From 3107 sp965216225 (GTDB lineage: Bacteria; Pseudomonadota; Alphaproteobacteria; Rhodobacterales; Rhodobacteraceae), in assembly GCA_965216225.1 (NCBI GenBank), contig CBDCFF010000034.1:387838-451837 (forward strand): 64,000 nt of DNA, written 5' to 3'. Positions 36,708 to 45,631 of the stretch are shown here, piece after piece; positions within the stretch are counted from its first letter, which is position 1; each line of letters opens with the position of its first letter. The notes below the pieces were generated by a model. It saw only the letters and a program-made list of their open reading frames with translations. It made no database searches and was not told the origin of the DNA. Both the position numbers and the translations under genes were made by a program.

Positions 36708-38128
36708 CTCTGCCCCGCCCGGTTCAACTGTTCGAGAATGCTGTCGGCAGCCTCGCGCCCGTCGCGAATCGCCCAGACGACGAGGCTTGCGCCGCGCACG
36801 ATGTCGCCGGCCGCATAGACGCCAGGCAGGGCGGTTGCGTGGCTGCGGAAATCGGCCCTTATGGTGCCCCAGCGGGTCACTTCCAGCGCGCCCTCGCCCC
36901 ACAGCGTCGGCAGGGCTTCGGGCTTGAACCCCAGCGCCATGATCACCAGACTGGCCTTTTCCACGTAATCCGCGCCGCTGATCGTTTCGGGGCTCTGACG
37001 GCCAGAGGCATCCGGCGCGCCAAGGCGCATTTTCTGCACCATCACGCCGGTGACCGGATCGCCGGTGAAGCCCTTGGGGGTGGAGAGCCAGACGAATTTC
37101 ACGCCCTCCTCCTCGGCATTTTTCACCTCGCGTTGCGAGCCGGGCATGTTCGCCCGGTCGCGGCGGTACAGACATTTGACCGATGTAGCGCCCTGCCGCA
37201 CTGCCGTGCGCACACAGTCCATCGCGGTGTCGCCGCCGCCGATCACCACGACACCCTTGCCGTCGGCATTCAATTCGCCGGAGTCGAATTCCGGCACGTC
37301 ATCGCCAAAGCTCTTGCGGTTGGAGGCGGTCAGATAGTCAATCGCCCGCACCACCCCCGCAGCGCCGCTGCCCGGACCCTGCCAATCCCTTGATTTACAG
37401 ACACCGGTCGCGATCAGAACCGCATCGTGCCTGTCCCGAATGGCGGCGAACGGGATGTCATCGCCCACATTTGCATTCAGTGCGAACCCGACTCCGGCGG
37501 CCTTCAGTTGTTCGATTCGCCGCATCACCACCGGCTTTTCCAGCTTGAAGCCGGGGATGCCATAGGTCAGCAACCCGCCCGCGCGGTCATGGCGGTCATA
37601 GACCGTGACCCGCAGGCCCGCGCGGCGCAACCGGTCCGCCGCCGCCAGCCCGCCGGGGCCCGCGCCGATGATGCCTGCGCTTTCCGCGCGCTCCGTGCCC
37701 GGCGTGGCGGGTCTTATCCAGCCTTCCTCCCAGGCCAGGTCGGTCAGGTATTTCTCGACCGCGCCGATGGTGACGGTGCCGTGTCCCGATTGCTCGATCA
37801 CGCAATTGCCTTCGCACAGCCGGTCCTGCGGGCAGATCCGGCCGCAGATTTCCGGGAAGGTGTTGGTCGCCTGGCTCAGTTCATAGGCTTCCTGCAGGCG
37901 GCCTTGTGCAGTCAGGTGCAGCCAGTCGGGAATGTTGTTGTGCAACGGGCAATGGGACTGGCAATAAGGTACGCCGCACTGGCTGCATCTGCTGGCCTGT
38001 TCCCTGGCCTTGGTGTTCGCATACTCGGCGTAAATCTCCTGAAAATCCCTGTTGCGCAGACCGGCGGCGCGCTTTGCAGGCATGTCCCGTTCGATCGAGA
38101 CAAATTTCAGCATCGGATTTTCGGCCAT
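36704..38128 (-). CDS. gltD: glutamate synthase, small (beta) subunit
   Basis: Supplies electrons from NADPH to GltB. The N-terminal 4Fe-4S cysteines are in ASRCSQCGVPYCQSHCPLH and ICGRICPQDRLCEGNC. FAD-binding GAGPGGLAAADRLRRAGLRV and NADPH-binding VIGGGDTAMDCVRTAVRQGA follow. ATG 38128, preceded by AGGAGATGCC, gives 474 residues; the frame upstream has no family similarity. Confidence 0.96.
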   Translation of the reverse strand: MAENPMLKFVSIERDMPAKRAAGLRNRDFQEIYAEYANTKAREQASRCSQCGVPYCQSHCPLHNNIPDWLHLTAQGRLQEAYELSQATNTFPEICGRICPQDRLCEGNCVIEQSGHGTVTIGAVEKYLTDLAWEEGWIRPATPGTERAESAGIIGAGPGGLAAADRLRRAGLRVTVYDRHDRAGGLLTYGIPGFKLEKPVVMRRIEQLKAAGVGFALNANVGDDIPFAAIRDRHDAVLIATGVCKSRDWQGPGSGAAGVVRAIDYLTASNRKSFGDDVPEFDSGELNADGKGVVVIGGGDTAMDCVRTAVRQGATSVKCLYRRDRANMPGSQREVKNAEEEGVKFVWLSTPKGFTGDPVTGVMVQKMRLGAPDASGRQSPETISGADYVEKASLVIMALGFKPEALPTLWGEGALEVTRWGTIRADFRSHATALPGVYAAGDIVRGASLVVWAIRDGREAADSILEQLNRAGQR

Positions 38129-38287
38129 CTGGCATCTCCTGCGGGGCTGGAACAGCGGCCCGGTCTGTGTAAATCGCCGCCGGGAATAATTAAAGTCAGA
38201 TATGCTGACCTGAAACGGAAAAACACGAGGCATATCTTGGGCGGGCGTCAATTGATCGCATGAAATCCTGAGAAACCGCCTGATATT

Positions 38288-38305
38288 AGGTAGCAAATGA
38301 TACCT
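38288..38305. promoter_or_regulatory. possible operator between divergent gltD and uppP
   Basis: AGGTA...TACCT with an 8-base spacer inside the 242-base divergent intergenic region. A short palindrome in an AT-richer stretch; no regulator can be named. Confidence 0.2.
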
Positions 38306-38370
38306 GAATATGCGCTTTCCATTCAATTCGCCCCCGGTAGGTTGCTGAAAGCGAATCAAAGAGGCCGGGA

Positions 38371-39174
38371 ATGCCGCTGTTTCAGTTGTTTCTGATCGCC
38401 GTCATCCAGGGGGTGACGGAGTTTCTGCCAGTGTCTTCATCCGGGCACCTGATCCTGTTGCCCGATCTTGCAGGGTTGCAGGACCAGGGGCAGGCGATTG
38501 ATGTCGCCGTGCATGTGGGCACGCTTTTTGCCGTGATGCTTTATTTCCGCCGCGATGTTGCGCTGGCCGTGTCGGGGCTGCCCACCGTGCTGCGCGGCCG
38601 GATGGACAGCCCCGGCGCGCGCCTTGCCGGGTTGTTGATCGTCGCGACCGTGCCGGTCGTCCCCGCCGGCCTGATCCTGAAACTTTCCGGCCTCGGCGAC
38701 GCCATGCGGTCAATCACCGTGATCGGCTGGGCGATGCTGATCTTTGGAATGGTGCTGTATTGGGCGGATCAGAGGGGCGCGCAGCGCAAACGGGCAGAGG
38801 GCTGGACAGGGCGCGATGCGTTCATCATGGGCCTCTGGCAGGCGGTGGCGCTGATCCCCGGAACGTCCCGCTCCGGCATCACGATCTCGGGTGCGCGTAT
38901 GCTTGGATATGGGCGCCGGGATGCGGCGCGACTGTCGATGCTCATGTCGATTCCGGCGATCATCGCCTCGGCGGTTCTGACCGGGGCGGAAGTTGTCGCT
39001 GCCGCCAATGTCGAGGCGGCGCGCGATGGCGCGATTGCTGCGGCGTTTTCGTTCATCGCGGCGTTTTTCGCCCTGTCGCTGATGATGCGCCTTCTGCGCA
39101 GCGTCAGCTTTACGCCCTATGTGATCTATCGCATGGGGCTGGGAATTGTCCTGCTCTGGATCGCCTATTGCTGA
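38371..39174 (+). CDS. uppP: undecaprenyl-diphosphatase (BacA/UppP)
   Basis: Membrane enzyme recycling undecaprenyl pyrophosphate for peptidoglycan synthesis; confers bacitracin tolerance. Signature motifs QGVTEFLPVSSSGHLILLP at residues 10-28 and PGTSRSGITISGARMLGYGR are present. 267 residues with about eight membrane segments. Ends overlap the convergent reductase gene by 10 bases. Confidence 0.95.
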   Translation: MPLFQLFLIAVIQGVTEFLPVSSSGHLILLPDLAGLQDQGQAIDVAVHVGTLFAVMLYFRRDVALAVSGLPTVLRGRMDSPGARLAGLLIVATVPVVPAGLILKLSGLGDAMRSITVIGWAMLIFGMVLYWADQRGAQRKRAEGWTGRDAFIMGLWQAVALIPGTSRSGITISGARMLGYGRRDAARLSMLMSIPAIIASAVLTGAEVVAAANVEAARDGAIAAAFSFIAAFFALSLMMRLLRSVSFTPYVIYRMGLGIVLLWIAYC

Positions 39175-40154
39175 TTGCGCAGGTTCCTGGCCGATGCGGT
39201 GATCGCATCATATTGACCCTGCGGGCGATAGCGCCACAGATATTCCGGCATCACCGCTTCGGCAGGGACCGGCGTGATGCCCAGATCGGCAAAGCCCCTT
39301 GCGTTTTCGGACACCACATTGTCGTGCCGCAGGCTGCGCAACTGATCGCGGGTCAGAACGCCGTTGGTGATCAGCCCGAGCGTCACCCCGCTGATCGCGT
39401 CAAGGGTCGTCGCAATGATGTTGGCGGCGAAGAAGGGCAGGGGCAGGATCAGCCTGCGGCGGTGGATGACCCTCAGAAGCCGGGACACGGCGTCGTGCAG
39501 CGTCATGACCTCCGGCCCGCCAAGCTCATGGATGCCCGGCGGCGCATCCCCTTCGACGCCCATGACCGCGGCCTTTGCGACATCATCCACATAAACCGGC
39601 TGGAATTTCGTTCCGGCCCCCGGCAACGGCAGAACCGGACCCATCCGGGACATGGCGGCAAAGCGGTTGAAGAACCCGTCTTCCGACCCGAAAATCACCG
39701 ATGGGCGCAGGATCACCGCATCATGGAAATGCCGGAGAATGGCTTCCTCGCCCTTCGCCTTGGTCCGGGCATAAAGGCTGCCGCTTTTCCTGTCCGCACC
39801 GATGGCAGAGATGTGGACCAGCCGCGCGACGCCTTTTTCAGCCGCGATCCGGGCAATACGTTCGGCCCCCAGATGCTGGACATCTTCAAAATTGTTGCGC
39901 CCGGCCCTGTCGAACGTGCCCACGCAGTTCACCACCGCATCGGCCCCGATGGTAACGGCGCGAACCGAGGCGTCATCGCGGATATTGCAGAAGACGGGCT
40001 CGACCTGGCCGACGCCGCCGCAGGGCTTCACATGCAGCGCCTCGTTCGGTCGGCGCACCGCCACCCGGATTCGCCAGCCCTCTCTGGCAAGCCGCCGGAC
40101 GATATGGCGTCCGACGAAACCCGAACCTCCGAAGATGGTAACAAGTCTGGACAT
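39165..40154 (-). CDS. NAD(P)-binding protein, complex I NDUFA9 subunit-like
   Basis: Atypical short-chain reductase: TIFGGSGFVGRHIVRRLARE at the N-terminus, then ADAVVNCVGTFDRAGRNNFE and RLVHISAIGADRKSGSLYAR. The pattern matches the NDUFA9-like family that associates with complex I in alphaproteobacteria and mitochondria. ATG 40154 gives 329 residues. It is commonly next to uppP in this group, often for unclear reasons. Confidence 0.85.
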   Translation of the reverse strand: MSRLVTIFGGSGFVGRHIVRRLAREGWRIRVAVRRPNEALHVKPCGGVGQVEPVFCNIRDDASVRAVTIGADAVVNCVGTFDRAGRNNFEDVQHLGAERIARIAAEKGVARLVHISAIGADRKSGSLYARTKAKGEEAILRHFHDAVILRPSVIFGSEDGFFNRFAAMSRMGPVLPLPGAGTKFQPVYVDDVAKAAVMGVEGDAPPGIHELGGPEVMTLHDAVSRLLRVIHRRRLILPLPFFAANIIATTLDAISGVTLGLITNGVLTRDQLRSLRHDNVVSENARGFADLGITPVPAEAVMPEYLWRYRPQGQYDAITASARNLRNQQ

Positions 40155-40364
40155 GTCGGCCTCCGCTCTTTCCCCTGTCATTCCTCTGTCATTGCATGGA
40201 ATAACGGCTGCGCTGCCGTGGAACAAGGCGCAAAATCGCCGCCTGTCCGGCAACCGGGCGTTCGGGGCAGCATGAAACGCGGGAATGGGCAGCCGGGGAA
40301 TTGGTCTGCGCGAATACCGTTGACATCACCCGCCCCCGGCATTAAATCGCCGCCCACGACACCT

Positions 40365-40451
40365 GCCCAGGTGGCGGAACTGGTAGACGCGCTAGCTTCA
40401 GGTGCTAGTGTCCGTATGGACGTGGAGGTTCGAGTCCTCTCCTGGGCACCA
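40365..40451 (+). tRNA. tRNA-Leu (anticodon CAG)
   Basis: 87 nt with long variable arm and encoded CCA. Acceptor GCCCAGG pairs with CCTGGGC; D-loop GGTAGACGC; anticodon loop CTTCAGG gives CAG; T-arm GAGGTTCGAGTCCTC. Confidence 0.96.
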
Positions 40452-40644
40452 TCGACCCCGCGAAAATCAATGGCTTCAGCGGGTTGAACCTGAAGACGCC
40501 GCATGATGGCCGGACGGTGGCCGAACCCTGGCAGCGCGGTATGGCTTGGCGACTCGCCAGGAAAGGCGCTGGTCTCTGGCCTGGCGGACGGGCTGCGATG
40601 GTGACGGGCACTTTTGCGGCCAAAGCCGGAGAGGGAGAAACATC

Positions 40645-41508
40645 TTGGAATTCGTGAAGGTTGCCACGGCAGCGGAAGCCTCCGGACGCCTGGCTTCGGC
40701 GACCGGGCGCGCATATGTGCTGGCGGGAGGGACCGATCTGCTGGTGCAGATGAAGTCCGACATCCTGTCGCCGGATCTGGTGGTGGACATCAAGGGCATT
40801 CCCGGCATCGCCGACATTGTCGAAGAGGCGGGCGGTTTTCGCATCGGCGCTGCGGTGCCGGGGGCGGCGCTGGGCGAACATGCGGGGCTGGTGGCGGCCT
40901 GGCCCGGAGTGGTGGAGGCGACACGGTTGATCGGCTCTACCCAGATTCAGGGCCGCTGCACGATGGTGGGGAACCTGTGCAATGCCTCGCCCGCGGCGGA
41001 TAGTGTCCCGGCGATGGTCGTGGCGGATGCGGCGGTGCGGATCGAGGGGCCGGAAGGTTGCCGCGATTGCCCGGTCGCCGATGTTCCCGCCGGGCCGGGG
41101 CGGAATACGCTGGGGACGGGGGAATTCATCTCTTCGGTCTTCCTGCCTGCGCGGCCGGAAAGGGCAGGGGACGCCTATCTGCGTTTCATTCCGAGAACGG
41201 AGATGGACATCGCCGTCGTCGCCGCCGGGGTGAATCTGGTGCGCGATGAGGCGGGCAGGATCACCTTTGCCCGTGTGGCGCTGGGCGCGGTGGCCCCGAC
41301 GGTGGTGCTGGCGCCGGATGCGGCCGCTGCGATTGTCGGTTCCGCGCTGGAGGATGATGCCCTGGAACGCATGGCTAGGGCTTGCGAGGCCGCCTGCTCC
41401 CCGATTGATGACAAGCGCGGGACGGTGGAATTCAGAATCGAAGTGGCCGGAGTGCTGGCAAGACGCGCGGCCAGGATCGCCTGCGCACGGGCAGGAGGTG
41501 CTGCATGA
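40645..41508 (+). CDS. molybdenum hydroxylase, FAD-binding medium subunit
   Basis: FAD subunit of a xanthine dehydrogenase/CO dehydrogenase-type enzyme. FAD contacts AYVLAGGTDLLVQMKSDIL and IQGRCTMVGNLCNASPAADS are clear. I use the TTG at 40645 (LEFVKVATAAEASGRL), preceded by GGAGAGGGAGA, since the open frame before it is unrelated; 287 residues. The stop overlaps the Fe-S subunit start. Substrate not deducible from this subunit. Confidence 0.88.
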   Translation: MEFVKVATAAEASGRLASATGRAYVLAGGTDLLVQMKSDILSPDLVVDIKGIPGIADIVEEAGGFRIGAAVPGAALGEHAGLVAAWPGVVEATRLIGSTQIQGRCTMVGNLCNASPAADSVPAMVVADAAVRIEGPEGCRDCPVADVPAGPGRNTLGTGEFISSVFLPARPERAGDAYLRFIPRTEMDIAVVAAGVNLVRDEAGRITFARVALGAVAPTVVLAPDAAAAIVGSALEDDALERMARACEAACSPIDDKRGTVEFRIEVAGVLARRAARIACARAGGAA

Positions 41509-42005
41509 GCAAGCACGCAAGCAGACATGTCGTCTCGACAACCATCAACGGCGATGAGCAGGAATTCATCTGCGGACCGGCGGAAACCCTGCTGGACGTA
41601 TTGCGCAACCGGCTGGGCATGACCGGCACGAAAGAGGGCTGCGGCACCGGCGATTGCGGGGCCTGTAGCGTGGTGCTCGGTGGCCGTCTGGTCTGTTCCT
41701 GTCTGGTGCTGGCTGCAGAGGCCGACGGGGCGGCGATCGAAACCATCGAAGGAATGGCCGATGGCGGCGCCCTGCATCCATTGCAGGAGGCGTTTCTGGA
41801 CCACGCCGCGCTGCAATGCGGTATCTGCACGCCGGGCATTCTGATGGCCGCGAACGCCTTGCTGCATGAAAACCCGGACCCCACGGATGAACAGGTGCGC
41901 TATTGGCTGGCGGGGAACCTTTGCCGCTGCACCGGCTATGACAAGATCATCAGGGCCGTGCAACACGCCGCGTCGGAAATGAGGAGGGAAACCAATGGCG
42001 TCTGA
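41505..42005 (+). CDS. molybdenum hydroxylase, 2Fe-2S small subunit
   Basis: Two [2Fe-2S] clusters: plant-type cysteines in EGCGTGDCGACSVVLGGRLVC and the C-terminal pair CGICTPG and NLCRCTGYDKI. Passes electrons from the Mo centre to FAD. 166 residues, complete; overlaps both neighbours. Confidence 0.94.
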   Translation: MSKHASRHVVSTTINGDEQEFICGPAETLLDVLRNRLGMTGTKEGCGTGDCGACSVVLGGRLVCSCLVLAAEADGAAIETIEGMADGGALHPLQEAFLDHAALQCGICTPGILMAANALLHENPDPTDEQVRYWLAGNLCRCTGYDKIIRAVQHAASEMRRETNGV

Positions 42006-44235
42006 TCTCGGCCAGAAGCGGGAGTTCAAGGTTGTCGGCACCCGTCCGCGCCGTCCGGACGGGATCGACAAGGTCACCGGCAAGGCGATGTATGGCGCGG
42101 ATGCCAGTGCGCCGGGGATGCTTCATGCGCAAATCCTGCGCAGCCCACATGCGCACGCCCGGATCGTCAGGATCGACACCGCAAGGGCCGGGGCGTTGAA
42201 AGGGGTGAAGGCGATTGTCACCAACGCCGATTTCGCAGAGGTGGAGGAAGCGTATTTCCGCGACATCCGCGACAATGTGCTGGCCCGTGACAAGGCGCTT
42301 TATGACGGACATGCGATTGCCGCCGTGGCGGCGACCTCGCCGGACATCGCCAGACAGGCGGCAAGGCTGATCGAGGTCGAATACGAGGTTCTGCCGCATG
42401 TCACCGATGTGGACGCGGCCATGCAGCCCGGCGCGCCGGTGGTGCAATCGGGCCGTGTCGAGGAAAATGTGCCGGAGGGATTTTCCGAAAACGTCAACAG
42501 CTATCATGAATTCGGTCACGGCGATACGGAGGCGGGCTTTGCCAGGGCCGATCATGTCGTCGAGCGCAGCTTCAGGACGGCGGCGACCCATCAGGGCTAT
42601 ATCGAACCCCAGGCCTGCCTTGCCACGATGGGCGTCGATGGCAAGGGCGAGTTGTGGTGCTGCACGCAGGGCCAGTACCTGGTGCGCACGAAATGCGCCC
42701 GGCTTCTGGGGATGGAGGCAAGCCAGTTGCGTGTCACCGCGTCGGAAATCGGCGGCGGTTTCGGCGGCAAGACAACGGTGTTCATCGAACCCGTGGCCTT
42801 GGCCCTGTCAAGGAAATCGGGCCGTCCGGTGAAACTGGTGATGACCCGGTCCGAAGTGTTCCGCGCCACGGGGCCGACCGTTTCGTCATCCATGGATGTG
42901 AAGATCGGCATGACCCGTGACGGGCGGATCACCGCGGCAGAGGTCCGGCTGCGCTATCAGGGCGGGGCGTTTCCCTGCGCGACGGTGCAGTGGGGCGCGC
43001 AGGCCGCCTTTGCGGCCTATGATCTGGACGCGGTGCGCAGCCATGGCTGGAATGTCCTGACCAACCGGCCCAAGGAAGTCGCCTATCGCGCGCCCGGTGC
43101 GCCGGTGGCGATCTACGCGGTGGAAAGCGTGGTGGATGAACTGTGCCAGAAACTGGGCCTCGACCCGCTGGAGGCACGGCTGAAAAACGCGGCGCGCAAG
43201 GGAACGCGGTCTTCTTACGGGCCGACATTTCCCGATATAGGGCTGGTGGCGACGCTGGAGGCGGCAAGAAAACATCCGCACTATTCGGCGCTGCTGGGGC
43301 CAAATCAGGGGCGCGGGATTTCCTGCGGGTTCTGGTTCAATTTCGGCGGCAATACCTGTGTGTCGCTGAATGTGAATGCCGATGGCACCGTTGGCGTGAC
43401 CGAGGGGAACCCGGATATCGGCGGCTCCCGGGCGTCCATTTCCATGATCGCGGCAGAGGAACTGGGCATCGCCTATGACAGGGTGCGCACGGTGGTGACG
43501 GATACCAGTTCGCTCGGGTACAACGACGTGACCGATGGCAGCCGCGTGACCTTTGCCGTGGGGCTGGCGACAATCAAGGCCGCCCGCGCCGCGAAGTGCG
43601 AGATGTGCCGCCGGGTGGCAAAAATCTGGGGGCTGGAGGAAGAGGCGGTTGAGTGGAAGGATGGTGCGGTCGTGCCTGCCGGTCCCAATGCGGGCGTTCA
43701 CGCCCCGATGAGCCTGACCGAAATCGCGGCGATTGCAGACAATACCGGCGGCCCGATTGCCGGCCATCATGAATGCAACGCCGATGGGGCGGGTGTCAGC
43801 TTTGGCGTCCATATTGCCGATGCGGAGGTGGACCCGGAGACGGGCGCCACCAGAATCCTGCGTTACACGGTCTTTCAGGACGCTGGCAAGGCCGTGCATC
43901 CGGACTATGTGGAAGGTCAGATGCAGGGCGGCGCGGTGCAGGGTATCGGCTGGGCCCTGAACGAGGAATATATCCATGGCGAGGACGGGCGGTTGCAGAA
44001 CCCCGGTTTTCTTGATTACCGCATTCCGGTCGCCTCTGACCTGCCGCCGATCGACACGGTGATTCTGGAAATTCCGAACCCCGGCCATCCCTATGGGGTG
44101 CGCGGGGTTGGCGAAACCTCCATCGTGCCGCCGCTGGCGGCGCTTTCCAACGCGATTTCGCGGGCGGTGGGGATACGGCTCTGCGAATTGCCGATGTCGC
44201 CGCCGCGCATTCTGAAGGCGCTGAAGGGCCGATGA
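41995..44235 (+). CDS. molybdenum hydroxylase, molybdopterin-binding large subunit
   Basis: 746 residues. Mo-cofactor contacts: SEIGGGFGGKTTVFIEPVAL and, at the C-terminus, the catalytic glutamate in VRGVGETSIVPPLAALS. The loop that is AYRCSFR in CO dehydrogenase form I is AYRAPGAPVAIYAVES here, so this is not a CO dehydrogenase; it is nearer aromatic or N-heterocycle hydroxylases such as 4-hydroxybenzoyl-CoA reductase or nicotinate dehydrogenase. Substrate unknown. Confidence 0.9.
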   Translation: MASDLGQKREFKVVGTRPRRPDGIDKVTGKAMYGADASAPGMLHAQILRSPHAHARIVRIDTARAGALKGVKAIVTNADFAEVEEAYFRDIRDNVLARDKALYDGHAIAAVAATSPDIARQAARLIEVEYEVLPHVTDVDAAMQPGAPVVQSGRVEENVPEGFSENVNSYHEFGHGDTEAGFARADHVVERSFRTAATHQGYIEPQACLATMGVDGKGELWCCTQGQYLVRTKCARLLGMEASQLRVTASEIGGGFGGKTTVFIEPVALALSRKSGRPVKLVMTRSEVFRATGPTVSSSMDVKIGMTRDGRITAAEVRLRYQGGAFPCATVQWGAQAAFAAYDLDAVRSHGWNVLTNRPKEVAYRAPGAPVAIYAVESVVDELCQKLGLDPLEARLKNAARKGTRSSYGPTFPDIGLVATLEAARKHPHYSALLGPNQGRGISCGFWFNFGGNTCVSLNVNADGTVGVTEGNPDIGGSRASISMIAAEELGIAYDRVRTVVTDTSSLGYNDVTDGSRVTFAVGLATIKAARAAKCEMCRRVAKIWGLEEEAVEWKDGAVVPAGPNAGVHAPMSLTEIAAIADNTGGPIAGHHECNADGAGVSFGVHIADAEVDPETGATRILRYTVFQDAGKAVHPDYVEGQMQGGAVQGIGWALNEEYIHGEDGRLQNPGFLDYRIPVASDLPPIDTVILEIPNPGHPYGVRGVGETSIVPPLAALSNAISRAVGIRLCELPMSPPRILKALKGR

Positions 44236-44480
44236 TGGTGCAGGTCAGGCTCTGGGGTTCCCTGCGCCCGCTCGCGGGTGGGGATGAGGTGCTTGAACTG
44301 GAGGCGCGCAATCTGCAAGAGGTGCTGGAGCGGATTGCCACCCGGCACCCGGCCCTGAAGCCGCAGATCAGGCGCGGCGTGTCCTTTGCCGTCGATGGCG
44401 TGATCTTCCGCGATGCCTGGTTCACCCCGGTAAGCGGGGAACAGGAGATCGTGATGATGCCGTATATGGTGGGCGGCTAG
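44232..44480 (+). CDS. MoaD/ThiS-like sulfur-carrier protein
   Basis: 82 residues, ubiquitin-like, ending in the diglycine VGG tail that is thiocarboxylated in MoaD and ThiS. Segments VQVRLWGSLRPLAGGDEVLE and EQEIVMMPYMVGG fit the fold. The ATG overlaps the stop of the large subunit, so this is a dedicated carrier made with the hydroxylase, presumably for molybdopterin synthesis or enzyme sulfuration. Confidence 0.82.
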   Translation: MMVQVRLWGSLRPLAGGDEVLELEARNLQEVLERIATRHPALKPQIRRGVSFAVDGVIFRDAWFTPVSGEQEIVMMPYMVGG

Positions 44481-45493
44481 GTGTGGAGTCTCAACAGGTT
44501 GTTCGCATCCCAGCCTGATCGGCTGATGGGTGGTTTTCGTTTGGGAATTATATACCAAAGTGCCACCGGAAGCGAGGCAAGCTATTCTGTCGGCTCTTCT
44601 GGTGCTGATGGGTAAGGAGACCGCAAGCCCAGACGGCGATCATAGTTTCGTATCAAAGACGGCCCTAATCTTTCGTCATCAGGAATATTGGGAATCAGCA
44701 GAAAAGCCCCTGACTTTGCTGTAACGCGAAAGACCCCTCGCGTACCGCTAGAGTCCTTCACATTTTGACTGAAGCATAGCCTGTGTTTTCGAGGTAGTTT
44801 TGGCATTCCTGTTGTGTGATTGATCCGACGAGGCGTCCAACGTATCGCCAGGCCTCTTCACTGGTTCGTTTCCGAGCCATCCGCATCCAGTGTTTGATCT
44901 TGGCGAATGTCTGCTCGATCGGGTTCAGGTCTGGCGAGTATGGTGGCAGGAACCACACCCGCGCGCCTGCCGCCTTGATGGCATCGCGCACGGCTTTCGA
45001 TTTATGGCAGCCGAGGTTGTCCATGATGACGATATCGCCGGGCTTCAGTGCAGGGACAAGCAGTTGATCGATATAGGCACGGAAGGACTGCCCGTTGATC
45101 GGGCCGTCAAAGACACAGGGCGCCGTCAATTGATCGCAGCGCAAGGCAGCAATGAACGTCATGGTGTTCCAGTGGCCATGGGGCGCAAAGCCGTGCAGGC
45201 GTTTGCCTTTTGGTCCCCAGCCGCGCAGCGGAGCCATGTTGGTCTTGATCCAGGTTTCATCAATGAAGACCAGCTTGCGCGGATCGAGTTGACGCATGAC
45301 CCCCTTCCAGCGCTTTCGCCGGCGGGCCACATCGGCTCGGGCCCGCTCAAGGGCGAGCAGTGTTTTTTTTTGAAGCTCAGCCCCTCGCGGCGCATGAAGT
45401 GCCAGACCGCATTGTGGGACACCTTGACGCCCCGCTTCGCCAGCATGTGCTGCGCGACAAACAAGGTGAGAATCCAGCGTCAATCAGGATGAG

Positions 45494-45556
45494 AACGCGT
45501 GTGCGGGGGCTCGCAGGGAGGGCGTAGCCCGACTGGGGAGGCCCCGCACACGCGTT
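45494..45556. repeat. long hairpin in the IS21 leader, copy 2
   Basis: Arms AACGCGTGTGCGGGG (45494-45508) and its complement (45542-45556). It stands between the end repeats and istA and could shield istA from read-through transcription or act in regulation. Confidence 0.75.
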
Positions 45557-45631
45557 TTGCCCTTTTGGGGCGGGCCTGACGGTTGTGGCCGGCTCGGATA
45601 AGGAATGATTTTCTGTGCAAGGGGATCGTTC

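Noticed and set aside
38760..40487. 575-codon open frame on the plus strand
   Set aside because: Shadow of uppP and the reductase gene; also runs over tRNA-Leu.
41995..44235. CO dehydrogenase large subunit
   Set aside because: The AYRCSFR active-site loop is absent (AYRAPGAP instead).
44530..44724. 64-codon plus-strand frame after the MoaD-like gene
   Set aside because: It is the reverse of the split 85-aa gene, whose joined frame is more convincing.
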